A stretch of DNA of 64,000 bases from Limnanthes douglasii subsp. nivea. Its lineage: Eukaryota; Streptophyta; Magnoliopsida; Brassicales; Limnanthaceae. The position numbers were made by a program, and so were the translations under genes. The DNA lies in assembly GCA_036936605.1 (NCBI GenBank), contig JAUPFV010000001.1, positions 171,634,386-171,698,385 on the forward strand, written 5' to 3'. This document shows, piece by piece, positions 31,294 to 42,706 of the stretch. Below the pieces are notes generated by a model. The model was given only the letters and a program-made list of their open reading frames with translations. It did not search any database and was not told the origin of the DNA. How positions within the stretch are numbered: the stretch's first letter is position 1; every line of letters starts with the position of its first letter.

Positions 31294-34264
31294 ATGTTTA
31301 CAGCAAGAAACGCACTTGTAAAAGGTGGGTGGCTTAATCTTTCAGATTTAGACAAAGCACAAAGAGTCGAACGAGAAAGGCGCATTGCTGTTGGTCTTCC
31401 AGTTTTTCCAGTTGACAAGTCTGAGACACCAAACGTAGTGCCTGATTGAGGTTCATCTTCTGCTGGAAGTTCCAAACCAAGGAGGTTATGTCAGCCAAGT
31501 CTTTCATCCATCGTCTGAGGCTCATCGGTTCAAGAGTCACAGCCTACCGTCGAACGGGAGCAAGCAGTTACAAGTACAAAGGGACCCTCTCCATTCATAG
31601 CCATGGGATCGGATGCTGACATCTCCCCAGAAAAACTATCACTTCAACGAAGAGGACGTTTAGTAAAGGGCCAGGCTGTCGTTCCACAGTCCAAATCTCC
31701 AAAATCAGGGCCCCCTAAGTCTGGGTCCAAAGACAAAACTACCGGGTCAGAGGTACCCATCAAAGTTCCTAAGGATAAATCATCTGGTTCGGAGGCTACT
31801 AGAACAAGCCTCCGAAATGAACCCTCCGGATCTGAGCCCCAGCCGAAAACCAGACCACAAAAGGGAAAGTGATGTTCAGCCATTCGGACAACTTACAGAA
31901 CCAACCACAAGTACTCCCCCACCAAAGACAACTGACAATCCCTCCAAGGTGATGGAATAGGTGATGGAGGACAGTGTCGAAGAAGCCCCTTTCGAGACTG
32001 ATGTATCCGAGCAGACGGGTGAGACTGTCAGTGTTAAGAAAAGCAAGGGTAAAGATAAGTTGTGTTTAAAACACCCGGACCTGCCGGAGTGCCTTGAAGG
32101 AAGAGTGGAACCTTGCTTCCACAAGGTGAGTGTAAAGTATCTGCTAGCCATGTAGAACATTATCTATGCTTTCATTCGTACTGCTGAGCTAGGTCGGATC
32201 CGGACGAAATGGGAGATCCCAGAATCTGTTAAAGTGAGGATATCGGTTGATCCGGAGACGCCGATGAACTGCAAGCTAGGTGAAATAGTTTTCTACAAAA
32301 AGTTGTTCAACTGGGGGCTTAGATTTCCCTAGGACCCAGAGATCGTCAAATATTTCCATCTGAGAAAGCTCTGTCCAAGACAACTGAGCCCCAACGCTTG
32401 GTTCACCCTCATGTCTTGTATCATGGCCTCCAGGCTCTTCAGAATCCCGCTTCTGATGGAGAAATTTGCTGCTATAGCCAGCCTCTGCAAAAATCATATC
32501 ATCCCCTTCTACAATTTCAACATGGGTGACCACTTTAAAGTGGTAGATGACTTGCTTGAATCAGAGAAGAATTAGAAGACCCAATTCTTGTTTATCAGTG
32601 GCGCTTGAGAAAATAGGAGGAAGATTAAAGCTGGTGACAACCCAAGCATGCTTACTAGTAGATGGAAAAACACATGTAAATATTTTATCATATTTATCTA
32701 TCTTTTCTTATAATAAGTTTGTTTATTTAAATGCTCTTCTTCTTTTTTGGGTAGTGCTGCCGAAGGAGTTCTCCGACTACTTGGAGGAGGGGCAGACAAC
32801 TTGTGCTTGGGCTGCTGATAAGTGGGGAAATCACTTCCACAATTGCTTCGATGCTGCCAACCTGGTGAAATCCTACCTTTGGAACACAACTGGACGGAGA
32901 GACTTGTCTTGGGAAGACCTGACCACACCACCTCCTCCAGGTGTCATCCTATAGAGGACATATGAGAAGGATGGGAAGCTGGCCTTGCCGGGCAGAGCCA
33001 AGGCCCCAAGTAAGATGAAGGGTAAGAAAGGCAAGGAAAAGCCAGATGTAGCTAAAGTGAACCAAGGTGGGGTTGAGGAGATTATCCCAGCAAGTCAAGA
33101 GGTGCAAGACTAAGGAGGAATTGATGCGGCTTTGCTTCAAGTGGTGGAAAATGAAAGTACCAAAGAAGCAGTTGGACCTCCAAAACCCCCAAAGGCTCCC
33201 AAAAAATACCGAAAACGGGGAGCAGATGGTGGAGATAGGATAGCCAAGAAGAAGAAAATCTCCAAGGGGGATGAGGTAGCTCTCCGGCCTCCGGAGTCTC
33301 TTCCTCCGGTCGACCCAACAGACCCAACACAAGCAGAGCAAATCCCAAGTGATTTTCATACCGGAGAGGGTGCCGGAGGGGATATTAACATTGATGGTGT
33401 TGACATCAGTGGCCTTCAAGGGATTGGCCTTTACTTTGAAGACCTTGAGAAGGACGACTTTGTTGGCCCTTACCTCCCCCCAAGCTCTTCGAACATTGTC
33501 ACTTTTAATGGTAAATATTTTTCTGTTTCAGGAGAGAAGGACATGGTGACTCACTCTTTGTTGAGCAATATTCAACCGGTGCTCAACTTGGAGAGACAAG
33601 TGCGAAATCAATCAGCCCTCATCAACGCACTCAACTCAGATAAAGAGAGCTTGTCTAACGACCTCCTTATTGCCAACCAGAATGCTGAGGCATTAAGGAG
33701 AGAGATGGAGGAGTTGAAGAAGGGGAAAAAGGATTTGGCCCTCAGGTTAGCCACTTCGGAGGAGGTTAACAAAGAACTTCAATCTAAGTGTTCTGCCTTG
33801 GAGAAGGACCTCTCTACTTCAAAAGAGGAGGCAAAGGTCAAAGATAATGTCATCCAGACCCTAACCAATGACAAAATTTCGCTCGAAAACGATGTGTCTA
33901 GAGCTAACCAGGAAAAAATGATTTGATAAAGGAGCAGGAGAAAACAATTCAGGCGAAGATCGATGCATACACCAACTAGGTGTTAGATTCTCAAAAGGAG
34001 AGGTATGCAGAAGTCAAATCAGACATGGTCCTGCTCTTTCATCAAAAAATTCCGAAGAGGACACTTGGAGACTTGTGGCGATTTGTGGAGTACGGAGACC
34101 TTCCTTACCTTACTATGGCCGATGGTGATAAGCACTGTTATTCCAGTGGTTGGGATGATACTACTGATGAAGATGAAAGGACCGGAGAGAGCCTTAATGA
34201 GGATCCCAAAGACTCCAAGAAGAAACCAAGTGAGGCTGGGCCATCTAAGGAAGCTCAGCCTTAA
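31294..34264 (+). pseudogene. aORF-B: antisense accessory ORF, Transposase_28-like with coiled coil
   Basis: Fuller copy of aORF-A. The ATG at 31294 begins MFTARNALVKGGWLNLSDLD. A disordered region with SGSEVP/SGSEAT-like words follows (31603-31872), then FETDVSEQTGE. The globular part (32030-32670) contains LGRIRTKWEIPESVKVRI, FHLRKLCPRQLSPNAWFTLM and PFYNFNMGDHFKVVDDLLES, close in pattern to Transposase_28 (QLxPNAW signature). The intron is 32676-32754. Exon 2 has an aromatic segment, a lysine-rich nuclear-type stretch (KKYRKRG, KKKKISKG), a coiled coil (33540-33920) and the acidic end TTDEDERTGES. About five in-frame stops and two frameshifts make it a pseudogene. In the Tat lineage such extra ORFs are known, with unknown function. 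Confidence 0.75.
32676..32754 (+). other. Intron in aORF-B
   Basis: 79 bp, GTAAAT to TGGGTAG, T-rich, splitting the same codon position as in aORF-A. The intron sequences differ far more than the exons on either side. Confidence 0.75.
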
Positions 34265-34782
34265 AGTTTTTAACTATCTTTTAATTTTTGTGTTTAAACT
34301 AAAGTCCTTGGATGGCCAAGGCATTTTTGTAACCGTGTCCGGCCCTTATCCGAATAAACCTTTTCTTTTAAAACTTCAAAGTTCTTGGATGGCCAAGGCA
34401 TTTTACATATTTTAATATCATTCTCCGGTATTATCCTGGCAATTTTATCTTACACAACTCTTACATTGTTTTATAGTTTCCCAATTTCGATGGCTAATGT
34501 TTAAACAACCCTTAGTTATTTTACAAGTATTTTAAAGTGAGAGTGTTGAAATTCTCCGATGACAAATGTTTAACTAGTCATCACTCTACCAAATCAAATC
34601 GGTCTGTCAATGATATTCTAAAAAAACTATCAATCAAACCACTCCGATTTTTTCAAGAAGGCATCGATTTTCATTAAAAAGCCCGGACACCTCATTAAAA
34701 CCTCCCCGCGCCACCAGGGTAGGAAAGAGTATGCCCCCTAATATTTACATGGACTTTAAACAAGTAAATATTTACATAGTTT
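34265..34782. repeat. Element B spacer: 77-bp duplication and conserved block
   Basis: AAAGTCCTTGGATGGCCAAG (34301) and a near copy (34378) follow the aORF stop. Toward pol, 34690-34733 holds CTCATTAAAACCTCC and GGGTAGGAAAGAG, a block shared with A (41018-41063) and D (57664-57709). Confidence 0.8.
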
Positions 34783-35757
34783 TCATTCTAGATACAAACA
34801 GAGGTGTTCAATGTTCCAGGGGTGATTCAAAATCCTTCCATCTTTATCTTGAAGCATGTATGTCCCAGGCTTGAGCTTTTCACTGACCATGTAGGGTCCT
34901 TCCCAAGTTGGAGCTAGCTTGCCGAACTGCTTCTCCTTAGTATGCAGGAAGACTTTTCTCAACACTTTATCTCCTGGTTGAAAATCCCTCCTTTTGATTC
35001 TGGAAGCAAACCTGCTTCTCATCAAACCCTGATAGTGTGTGGCTCTGAGGTGAGCCTTAACTCTGTTTTCTTCTATCAAGTCAAGTTGGCTTCTGATTGC
35101 CACTTCGTTAGCCTGTCCGGAAAAATTATGGACTTAGAACGAAGGGAGAGTGGCCTCTATGGGAGCTATTGCATCCATACCATATACCAAGGTAAATGGG
35201 GATTCTTGCGTTGCAGCCCCGGGAGTAGTCCGGTAGGCCCATAGTACTTCTTGTAGATAACTTGGCCACTTTCTAGCATCCCCCTCTAGATTCTTTTTAA
35301 GATCGGACAGGATAGTTCCGTTAGCTACTTCAACTTACCCATTTTCCTATGGGTGGAAAGGAGAAGAGAAGCAGTGTTGAATGCCTATACAGGTACAAAA
35401 ATTCTCCATATCCTTGTTATCGAATTGTGGCCCATTGTCTGTAGTTATATTTTGGGGAACCCCAAACCTGCAGCAAATATTAGACAAGATAAATTTTATA
35501 ACAGCTTTCGAAGTAGTTCCTGCCAATGGGGCTGCTTCTACCCACTTTGAAAAGTAATCAATATCAACAATTATAGTTCTGCACCGTCCAGATGCCATGG
35601 GTAGAGGTCCCACCAAATCCAGCCCCCAACGAGCAAAATGTATTGGCTCAGAAATTGACTCTAAAGGGACAGTTGGGATATAAATTTCATTACTGTATCT
35701 TTGGCATGGATCACACTTCTTCACCAATTCTTGGCATCTTGCATTATGGAGGGACAT
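34783..35757 (-). pseudogene. Integrase, element B
   Basis: The minus strand gives the end of the zinc-binding part (CQELVKKCDPCQRY, 35690-35730) and the catalytic core (WGLDLVGPLPMASG, DYFSKWVEA, DNGPQFDN), then after a gap the C-terminal domain in frame 34783-35103 (GDKVLRKVFLHTKEKQFGKL, WEGPYMVSEKLKPGTY, ending PWNIEHLCLYLE). The first two acidic catalytic residues are readable; the third (glutamate after FHP) falls near the frame break at 35347. Integrase inserts the cDNA and ends the polyprotein. Frameshifts near 35347 and 35103 inactivate it. Confidence 0.87.
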
Positions 35758-35842
35758 TAGTACCTAGCTACCAAGACTCTTCTGGTTAGAGCCCTAAATC
35801 TACAGTGTGCTGATCCCTAGCCATCGTGTAATTCGGAGAGCA

Positions 35843-36554
35843 CTATTTGGGACTCTTTGATTCCCAATCATCGTAAGAGAGGTCTACTAAAAGACTTTTT
35901 TTTTTGTAAAGAACGTCTCTTAGGATGACAAACCCACGAGCCTTATACTTTACTCTCCTTGCCGCTGTTTTTACCGGATGCAAGATGCCATCTGAGAGGT
36001 ATTGGAAAAGAGGAAATCTCCAATCTTGAGGTTGATTTACTTGTATATTTAAAATTTCTTCTTCCTTGTTCTGATTGAGTTGAATGGATGGGCACTCTTG
36101 CACATGAATCCATGGGTAGGACTCAGAATAGGCTATGGTTGCCAAGGAGTCTGCTAGCGTATTTTCTATTCGGGGTATGTGCTCATAGGTGATGTTTTTG
36201 AAATTAAGTGCCACTTCTTTAAGAACAAATAAGTATTTAACCAGCTACTCTTTTTTTGCCTCGGATTGAACTTGTGCGTGATGTATAAGAAGTTGAGAAT
36301 CGCTCATTAACCTGACCCTTTTGGCTCCACAAATTAGAGCTAATTGCAAGCCAGCTATAGCAGCTTCATATTCAGACTCATTATTGGAAGCCCTGAAAGC
36401 AAAACATATAGTCTGGTACATTTTGTCGCCGTACGGAAAGGTTAAACATATCCCAGCACCACAACCCATGGTACTTGATCCACCATCAGTCCGGACAACC
36501 CATACTTTTTTAGTTTTTTCACCTGTTGGTTGCTTAGTGTCTCTGTCCGAATGA
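35843..36554 (-). pseudogene. Second RNase H (aRH), element B
   Basis: Separate from the RT-linked RNase H, a complete RNase H I-type domain is readable: TDGGSSTMGCGAG, ASNNESEYEAAIAGLQLA, LMSDSQLLIHHAQ and, after a stop at 36245, ENTLADSLATIAYSE. These supply the four acidic D-E-D-D residues. Tat-lineage elements are known for such a duplicate, plant-like RNase H. One CAG-to-TAG change (36245) cuts it in two; element A still has glutamine there. Confidence 0.85.
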
Positions 36555-36770
36555 AATTCAACTAGGTAATCAGTAACAGTCTGAGCCTTGACTGCTGTTC
36601 GAGGGGAAAATCCATATCATAGTCTCCCAGCTCCACTGACTATTTGATCATTCTGATTGAAATGTCTGCCTTTTGAAGAACATTTTTCAAGGGAAAAGAC
36701 ATCCGGACAATGATAGAATGAGACTGAAAGTAGGGCCTCACTTTCCTAGCAGCAATTACTAAAGCTAGTG

Positions 36771-37947
36771 CTATTTTTCAAGTTTTAAATACCTTTTTTC
36801 TGCATCTATCAAGCTCTTGCTGATACAGTACACCGGACGAGGATAATTATCCACCTCCCTTACCAGCACTACACTTATGGCACAATCAGAAACTCCTAAG
36901 TATATGTAGAGTGTTTCTCCATCAACAGGTTTAAACAAAGTTTTAGGGGAGGATAAGTGCTTCTTAATTTCATTGAAAGCCTTGTCGCGTTGTGGAGACC
37001 AGTTAAATTCTTTTTCACATTTTAAAGTTTGAAAAAACGGGGCACACCTATCCGAAGACCTCGAGATAAAACAGTTTAGAGCAGCTAACCTCCCTGTCAA
37101 TCTTTGTACTTCTTTAATATTCCGGGGAGGCTCCATCTGCAAGAAAGCACTAAGTTGGTCTGGATCAGGCTGTATCCCTTTCTCACTTATCACATACCGT
37201 AAAAATTTCTCGAACTTTACTCCGAAAACACACTTTTTTGGATTCAACTTTAAATTCACCTTCATCAAGTTGGCAAAAGTTTCTTGAAAATCTGCTAAGT
37301 ATAACTCTTCTTCCACACTCTTTACCATCATGTCATCGGTCATCGATGTAGACTTCCATGTTTCTTCCAATCTGATCAGCAAAAGCCTTGTTCACTAACC
37401 TCTGATAAGTAGCCCTAGCATTCTTTAACCCAAATGGAATCACCTTGTAACAATGGAGGCCCCTATCAGTAACAAATGTAGTGTGTTCTTGATCCTTCGA
37501 ATCCACTTGAATATGATTATACCCGGATAAGGCATCCATAAAGGACAATAGCTTGTTCCTAGATGTGAAGTCCACCAACTGATCAATTCGGGGGACCAGA
37601 TATAGGTCTTTTGGGCAAGCTCTATTGAGATCTGTGAAATCGATGCACATACGCCACTTTTAACTTTTCTTCTTCACTAACACTGGATTGGCTGTCCATA
37701 AAGGGTACTGAGATTCCTTTATGTGCCCTATCTTAGTAAGTCGGTCAACCTCTTGAACTATGACATCATCTTTCTCCTTAGAAAAATCTCTCCTCTTTTG
37801 TACAACAGGTGCTAGATCCCTCCGGATGGATAGTTGCTGTGATATAATATCTGTTGGTACTCCGGTTACATCAACATTACACCAAGAAAAAAAATGTTGA
37901 TGGTCTTTCAAAAAAGCTAACACTCTACTCTTTAATTCTGATGTCAT
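36771..37947 (-). pseudogene. Reverse transcriptase and first RNase H, element B
   Basis: Three consecutive minus-strand frames cover the RT: 37660-37947 (DRLTKIGHIKESQYPLW), 37333-37650 (FTDLNRACPKD, FMDALSGYNHIQVD, KVIPFGLKNARATYQRLVNK, VYIDD) and 36771-37382 (LNPKKCVFGV, TGRLAALNCFISR), then the RT-linked RNase H (YLGVSDCAISVVLV, RPVYCISKSL, KRYLKLEK). A stop at 37660 and a 7-bp duplication (37332-37345) directly after YIDD break the frame. RT residues themselves are conserved. It copies element RNA; the RNase H removes template RNA. Confidence 0.88.
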
Positions 37948-38174
37948 CTTGGACCCGATTTTGACATTTCTTCCTTCAGCCAGAGAGTGAGTTTCAACTT
38001 CTTCAATTGGTATTAAAACACTAGGGGTCTCTCTGGGGTCATCAATTTCACCCTCTCCTCTAGAGGGCCCCTCGAATTTCTAATCCGAACCACCCCCAAA
38101 GTTCGAGGGGCCAGTGCTGTTGCATAATACTCCCTTGCTATCTTTTGACTACTTCGGACAATTCCCACTTGTCC

Positions 38175-39125
38175 TTACACAACATATTTTAAACATTGGT
38201 GGACTGTTGAAGCCACAACATGCATTATGGAGAGCCAAGATCTCCCTAAAATGGCATTGTAACATGAGGGACAATCTACCACAATGAAAAGTATTCTGAC
38301 CGTCTTCTTAAAAGGGCCCTTTCCCAACAAAACCTCCTCTTCAAACTCCCCGATTACATCAGCTGAGCTTCTAGTGAAACCCACAATTGACCTGTTCGAA
38401 CGCTGAATCACTATTGGATTCTTCATTTGTTTATAGGAAGTTAAGATGAGGATATTGGCCGAACTGCCGGTGTCCACCAAAATTCGTCTAATGTCATTGC
38501 CCCCAATGGATGCTCCTATCACAACAGCATCTTCATAGGGACCAGCTATATCTCTCGAATCATCTTCATCAAAAACAATGAAAGAAAAAGGAATTTTCGA
38601 TTGATAGGATGTCATGCCTCCCTCCAGTTGAGTAGCCAGAGTATGGACATGCCTCTTCCTTGAATAAACAGTCGGTGCAGTCATGGTGTCCCTTCCAAAT
38701 ATGGTGAGTGACTCAAAAAAGCTGATGAGCCCGGACACTGTCTTGATGTGTTCTGTGATTACACCCACCTTATTCCGGGTTGGATCAGGATCCAAATACT
38801 CTGACTCCACATCGCATCTATCAATTATCACCATAGCCCCATCTGGAGCCGAAGTCCCTGCGTTGTTTGTTGGGCCAGTCCGGTGAGCATTATCAGGCCT
38901 ATTCCCACTTCTTCTTTTTACATAAGCCCTCAACTTCCCTCTCTCAATCAAATTCTGCACTTCTTGTTTCAACGCGATGCAATCTTCAGTGTTATGGCCA
39001 GTATCATGATGATATTGACAGAAACAATTATTACGACTTTCCCTGGGAGATTGTAATGCAGCCGGATTTCTAAAATGTACTTCGTCTTCTGTTTTGTCAT
39101 AAATGGTGGCTACATTTTCTTTCAA
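38175..39125 (-). pseudogene. Gag C-terminus and protease, element B
   Basis: A 316-aa open frame. It begins within the gag region (MKENVATIYDKTEDEVHF), passes a zinc-knuckle variant CQYHHDTGHNTEDC, and reaches the aspartic protease with intact active site ILVDTGSSANIL (about 38440-38480) and the flap-side AILGRSWLS near the end. The protease cuts Gag-Pol into mature proteins. It is separated from the upstream gag by a frameshift near 39255. This is among the best-kept coding stretches of element B. Confidence 0.87.
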
Positions 39126-40498
39126 CTCAGCAAACCACTCCGGTTGAACCCAAGGTCCTCGCTTATTTCTAGATTGATGGCTCTGAGCTGGTCCAGTTGG
39201 GTGGGATTGAGCCTTGGCCTTATTATGACCCTGTCCGGCTTCCTTGGCCTTGTACCCGGACTGATCTGGTTTTGATTTGGTGCAGCTGGGGCAGAACTCA
39301 CTTGTCGGTGCACCCTGGTTTTCTTTGTTTCATCCACATTAATCTATTTGCCGACCTGATTCAGTAAACCACCCCACGTCACGGCCTTCTTCATGGTTAC
39401 TGAATCAGCCAAATTGCCAAGGTTCCAACCCTGTCTTAGAGAAGCTATTGCTACTTGTTCAAAGCAATCAGCTAATCCATTTTTGGTGTTCACAAAGCGA
39501 CTTATATATTCCTTCAAAGATTCATTTGGTTCTTGGGCACAATGGATAATAGTGTCTCCATTGCCCTTCAGTTCCTTACTTCCAACGAACTGCCTCCGGA
39601 AGGCCACCCAAAAAGTATCAAAATTTCTGATGCAACCCTGTGACAGACTATTGTACCACCTCAGAGCACTCCCCGTAAAAGACTGAGAGAACGCTCGACA
39701 AAGTAACTTATCATCATCGTCAAAATTCATCATATAATTTTTGAATTGCTCCAGATAGTTTTCTGGATCTTTACTCTCATCATATTTTTCCATCTTTGTG
39801 CTGTCAAACCTCTTAGGAAGGTTTCCGGATAGTATCTTGGAGGATAATGAAGATTGTCTCCAATTCCGGCCACGACTAAACACAGTATCCTCGTTGGGAG
39901 TTGCAAAGATACATCGTTCATCATGAAAGGCGAAAGAATCTATCAATAACCGGTCTACATGTCTTCGGCCATGGATGTGGCTATGAGACGAGCCTTTACC
40001 CAGATACCTCTTCAACCTTCCATGCCTGTCCCTCTTTCTTGAATATTTTTTGACCAACTTCTGTTTCTTCTTAGAACGGCCTTCGTCATTGCTGGATGAT
40101 ATGGATTCTTCAACTCTATCTTCGTTCGAGGAGTTACTAGAAGATTCTGAGTCTGAATCTGAGCTCTCCACCAGTTTAGACCGGCGAGACTTCTTTGAGC
40201 TAGCATGAGTCTTTTTAGTGTTCACGTGGGTATTTGATGGCTCATGCTCTCTTAGATTGTCAGTATGGTGAACTGCTGACATTTTTTACTTTTCTTTCAA
40301 GCCCATCTCCGCTCTTTTAGCAGCCCTAAAGGCTTCTATCTCAACTTTTAATTTGTCTCTCTCCTCGATCGCATATTCATCATTTTCTCCCACCATTTCT
40401 GCCAAAGCTGGTGGCACTTCCTGCTCGTCCGGATTCATCCGAACTGGTTTTTCTTGCTGGTTTTGAATGCTAGATTCAGGCACCTTCTTCTCCCACAT
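39122..40498 (-). pseudogene. Gag N-terminus and capsid, element B
   Basis: Starts at the ATG 40496-40498 (MWEKKVPESSIQNQQEK), twelve bases inside the LTR and next to the PBS. A stop at 40286 is followed by a 312-aa frame (39344-40282) with a serine- and lysine-rich segment (SSDSDSESSSNSSNED), a basic region, and the capsid-type domain MEKYDESKDPENYLEQF, RAFSQSFTGSALRWYNSL, WVAFRRQFVGSKELKGNG. A stop at 39344 and a frameshift near 39255 separate it from the zinc knuckle. It forms the particle shell. Confidence 0.87.
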
Positions 40499-40510
40499 TG
40501 GTCGCCAATT
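40499..40510 (-). other. Primer binding site, element B
   Basis: The minus strand reads AATTGGCGACCAATGTGGGAG across this point, adjoining the LTR end ACCA. It is a TGGCGACC-type PBS as in Tat elements; the ATG of gag overlaps its far end. Confidence 0.75.
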
Positions 40511-40885
40511 TGGTATGGATTATTTTCAACTGAGTGTAATTTGGACAGATGTTTTGTGGTGTTTCAAAGGTATTTAATGTTTAAGTGGTTTGTAGTGAGA
40601 AATTTTAGCTACCAGGTTGTATTAAATGTTCATTACCCTCATTAATGAAAGTGGTTGGGTATTTATACCCTTAATTATGGGCCACATGGGCTTTCAGGTC
40701 AAACTTATAAAACCGGGTCGAGTTCAAAACCCATTAATTTATTAAGCAGATTACCAATTAGCTTAGTCAAAAGGTGATTAGTTTTAAATACTTTTGTCCA
40801 GTTCGGATGGTTCAGTGGGTGGCTTTTGTCCGAATTTCCCCTGTCCGGTTTCTACAGTGAGTGGTGAGAAAATCCGGACTCATCA
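40511..40885 (-). repeat. Element B 5' LTR
   Basis: 375 bp, TGGTATGGATTATT to GGACTCATCA. It pairs with 30476-30851. TATAAATA on the minus strand is at 40660-40667. Confidence 0.9.
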
Positions 40886-40975
40886 GTAGCCCCTTTTTTA
40901 GGTTTTGTTCGAAGGCCTTTGGAAAGACCTAAAAAATCGTCTTTGGGCACTTGTGAAATTTTCCGGACGGATCAT
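40886..40975 (-). repeat. Orphan B-type internal segment after the B 5' LTR
   Basis: Ninety bases that nearly copy 30852-30948: polypurine tract, then GGTTTTGTTCGAAGGCC and ATTTTCCGGACGGAT. Such DNA belongs inside the element next to the 3' LTR, not outside the 5' LTR. It joins element-A spacer DNA at about 40976. Confidence 0.85.
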
Positions 40976-41112
40976 ATTTTAAGAAGGCATCATATTTTGT
41001 TGAATGAAGGAACCAGACACCTCATTAAAACCTCCCTGCGCCACCAGGGTAGGAAAGAGTATGCCCCGTAATATTTACATTAACATTTAACAAGTAAATT
41101 TTTACACAAGTT

Positions 41113-42132
41113 TTATTCTAGATATAACCTGAGGTGTTCAACATTCCATGGGTTCTTCAAAACCCTTCCTTCTTTGTCTTGAAGCCTATATGTCCCAGGC
41201 TTATGCTTTTCAGAGATCTCATAAGGGCCTTCCCAGTTCGGAGCCATCTTACCGAACTTCTTCTCCTTAGTATGTAAGAAAATGTTTCTCAAAACTTTAT
41301 CTCCCAGTTGAAAATCCCTTCTCTTGATCTTTGAAGAAAATTTTCTCCTCATCAAGCCTTGGTAGTGGGCTGTTCTAAGATGAGCTTTAACCATTCTTTC
41401 TTCTATTAAGTCCAACCGATTCCTAATTACGATTTCATTGGCTTGTTCAGAATACTTATGAACCCTGTATGATGGTAGGGTTTTTTTCTATAGGAGTAAT
41501 AGCATCCATCCAATACACCAAGGCAAAAGGAAATTCTTTTGTAGCAGCCCTAGGAATAGTTCGGTAGGAAACAACACTTCTTGCAGATAGCTTGGCCCCT
41601 TCCGTGCAGTCCTTTCTAAATTCTTTTTTAATCCGGACAAAATAGTCATGTTTGCCACTTCAACCTGGCCATTTTCTTGTGGGTGGAAATGAGAAGAGAA
41701 GCAATGTTGAATGCCCCTAGAGGCACACAAATTCTCCAAATATTTGTTATCAAATTGTGGCATGTTATCCATGGTAATCTTTTGAGGAATCCCAAATCTG
41801 CAACATATATTGGACAAGATAAACTTTATGACACCTTTGGAAGTGGTTCCTGCTAGAGGATCTGCCTCTATCCACTTTGAGAAGTAATCAATAGATACAA
41901 TGATAGTCCTGCACCCTCCGGACGCCATTGGTAGAGGCCCGACTAAATCCAATCCCCAACGAGCAAAAGGTATTTGCTCAGAAATAGACTTCATAGGGAC
42001 TGCTGGGACATAAATTTTGTTACCATACCTTTGACATGGATAACACTTTTTCACCAATTCTTTAGCATCTGCCATTATGGATGGCCAATAGTATCCAGCC
42101 AAATGGATGGGCATTCTTGTATATGAATCCAA
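41113..42132 (-). pseudogene. Integrase, element A
   Basis: The minus-strand 214-aa frame 41488-42132 reads AGYYWPSIMADAKELVKKC, CQRYGNKIYVP, WGLDLVGPLPMASGG, DYFSKWIEADPLAG, then MPQFDN (DNGPQFDN in B, so the second aspartate region reads DNMPQFDN) and HPQENGQVEVAN with the catalytic glutamate. After a break, 41113-41415 gives the C-terminal domain ending PWNVEHLRLYLE. A deletion near 42110 fuses the aRH end directly to the YWPS segment and removes the N-terminal HH of the zinc finger and its linker. It is inactive. Confidence 0.87.
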
Positions 42133-42671
42133 GGGTAGTACTCAGAGTATGCTATGGTTGCCAAGGAATCTGCCAACGTATTTTCTGATTTAGGAATATG
42201 CTCATAGCAAACCTTCTTGAAGTTGGCTGCCACCTGTTTAAGGATGAATAAGTATTTGATCAGTTGTTCCTTCTTGGCCTCAGACTGACCTTGGACATGG
42301 TGGATAAGAAGTTGAGAATCACTCATCAACCTAACTATTTTAGCCCCACATAGGAAAGCTAATTTAAGACCAGTTATAACTGCTTCATATTCAAACTCAT
42401 TGTTAGAGGCCCTGAACCCAAAGCATATATCCTGGTATAGTTTATCACCATACGGAGAGGTTAAGAAAAATCCAGCCCCACAACCCATTGTGCTTGATCC
42501 ACCATCAGTCCGGACTATCCATTCTTTTTTAGTTTTCTCCTCTGAAGCTTGTTTAGAACTCATGTCTGAATGGAATTCTACTAAGAAATCAGCCACATAT
42601 GGAGCCTTGATATCAGTTCGTGGGGCAAAATAAATGTCATAATCACCCAAATCTACTGACCACTTGGTCAT
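42075..42671 (-). pseudogene. End of first RNase H and second RNase H (aRH), element A
   Basis: A 198-aa open frame. It starts in the RT-linked RNase H end (MTKWSVDLGDYDIYFAPRTD), then DFLVEFHSD, and carries a complete aRH: TDGGSSTMGCGAG, ASNNEFEYEAVITGLKLA, LMSDSQLLIHHVQGQ, ENTLADSLATIAY. All four acidic residues and the glutamine missing from B are present. The frame ends at the deletion junction with integrase. It is the only aRH in the window that is open from end to end. Confidence 0.87.
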
Positions 42672-42706
42672 CCTACTTGATATGTCTGCTTTCTGATGAA
42701 TATTCT

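Larger units (their letters stand above)
30476..40885 (-). mobile_element. Element B: Tat-lineage Ty3/Gypsy element nested in A
   Basis: LTRs 30476-30851 and 40511-40885 are more like each other and the solo LTR at 20209-20584 than like the A LTRs. On the minus strand it has a PBS, gag with a zinc knuckle, protease (intact DTG), RT, two RNase H domains and integrase. On the plus strand it has aORF-B. Compared with A the active-site residues are better kept, but stops and frameshifts interrupt gag and pol. The left flank ends AAATT and the right LTR is followed by 90 bp of B-type internal DNA instead of a matching TSD, so the right boundary has been rearranged. Confidence 0.88.

Noticed and set aside
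32949..33419. 156-aa minus-strand ORF opposite aORF-B
   Set aside because: It is the reverse shadow of the conserved plus-strand exon 2; its predicted protein has no family features while the plus frame matches aORF-A.
30471..40890. TSD for element B (AAATT against GTAGC)
   Set aside because: The two flanks do not match; the right flank is displaced element DNA, so no TSD is claimed.
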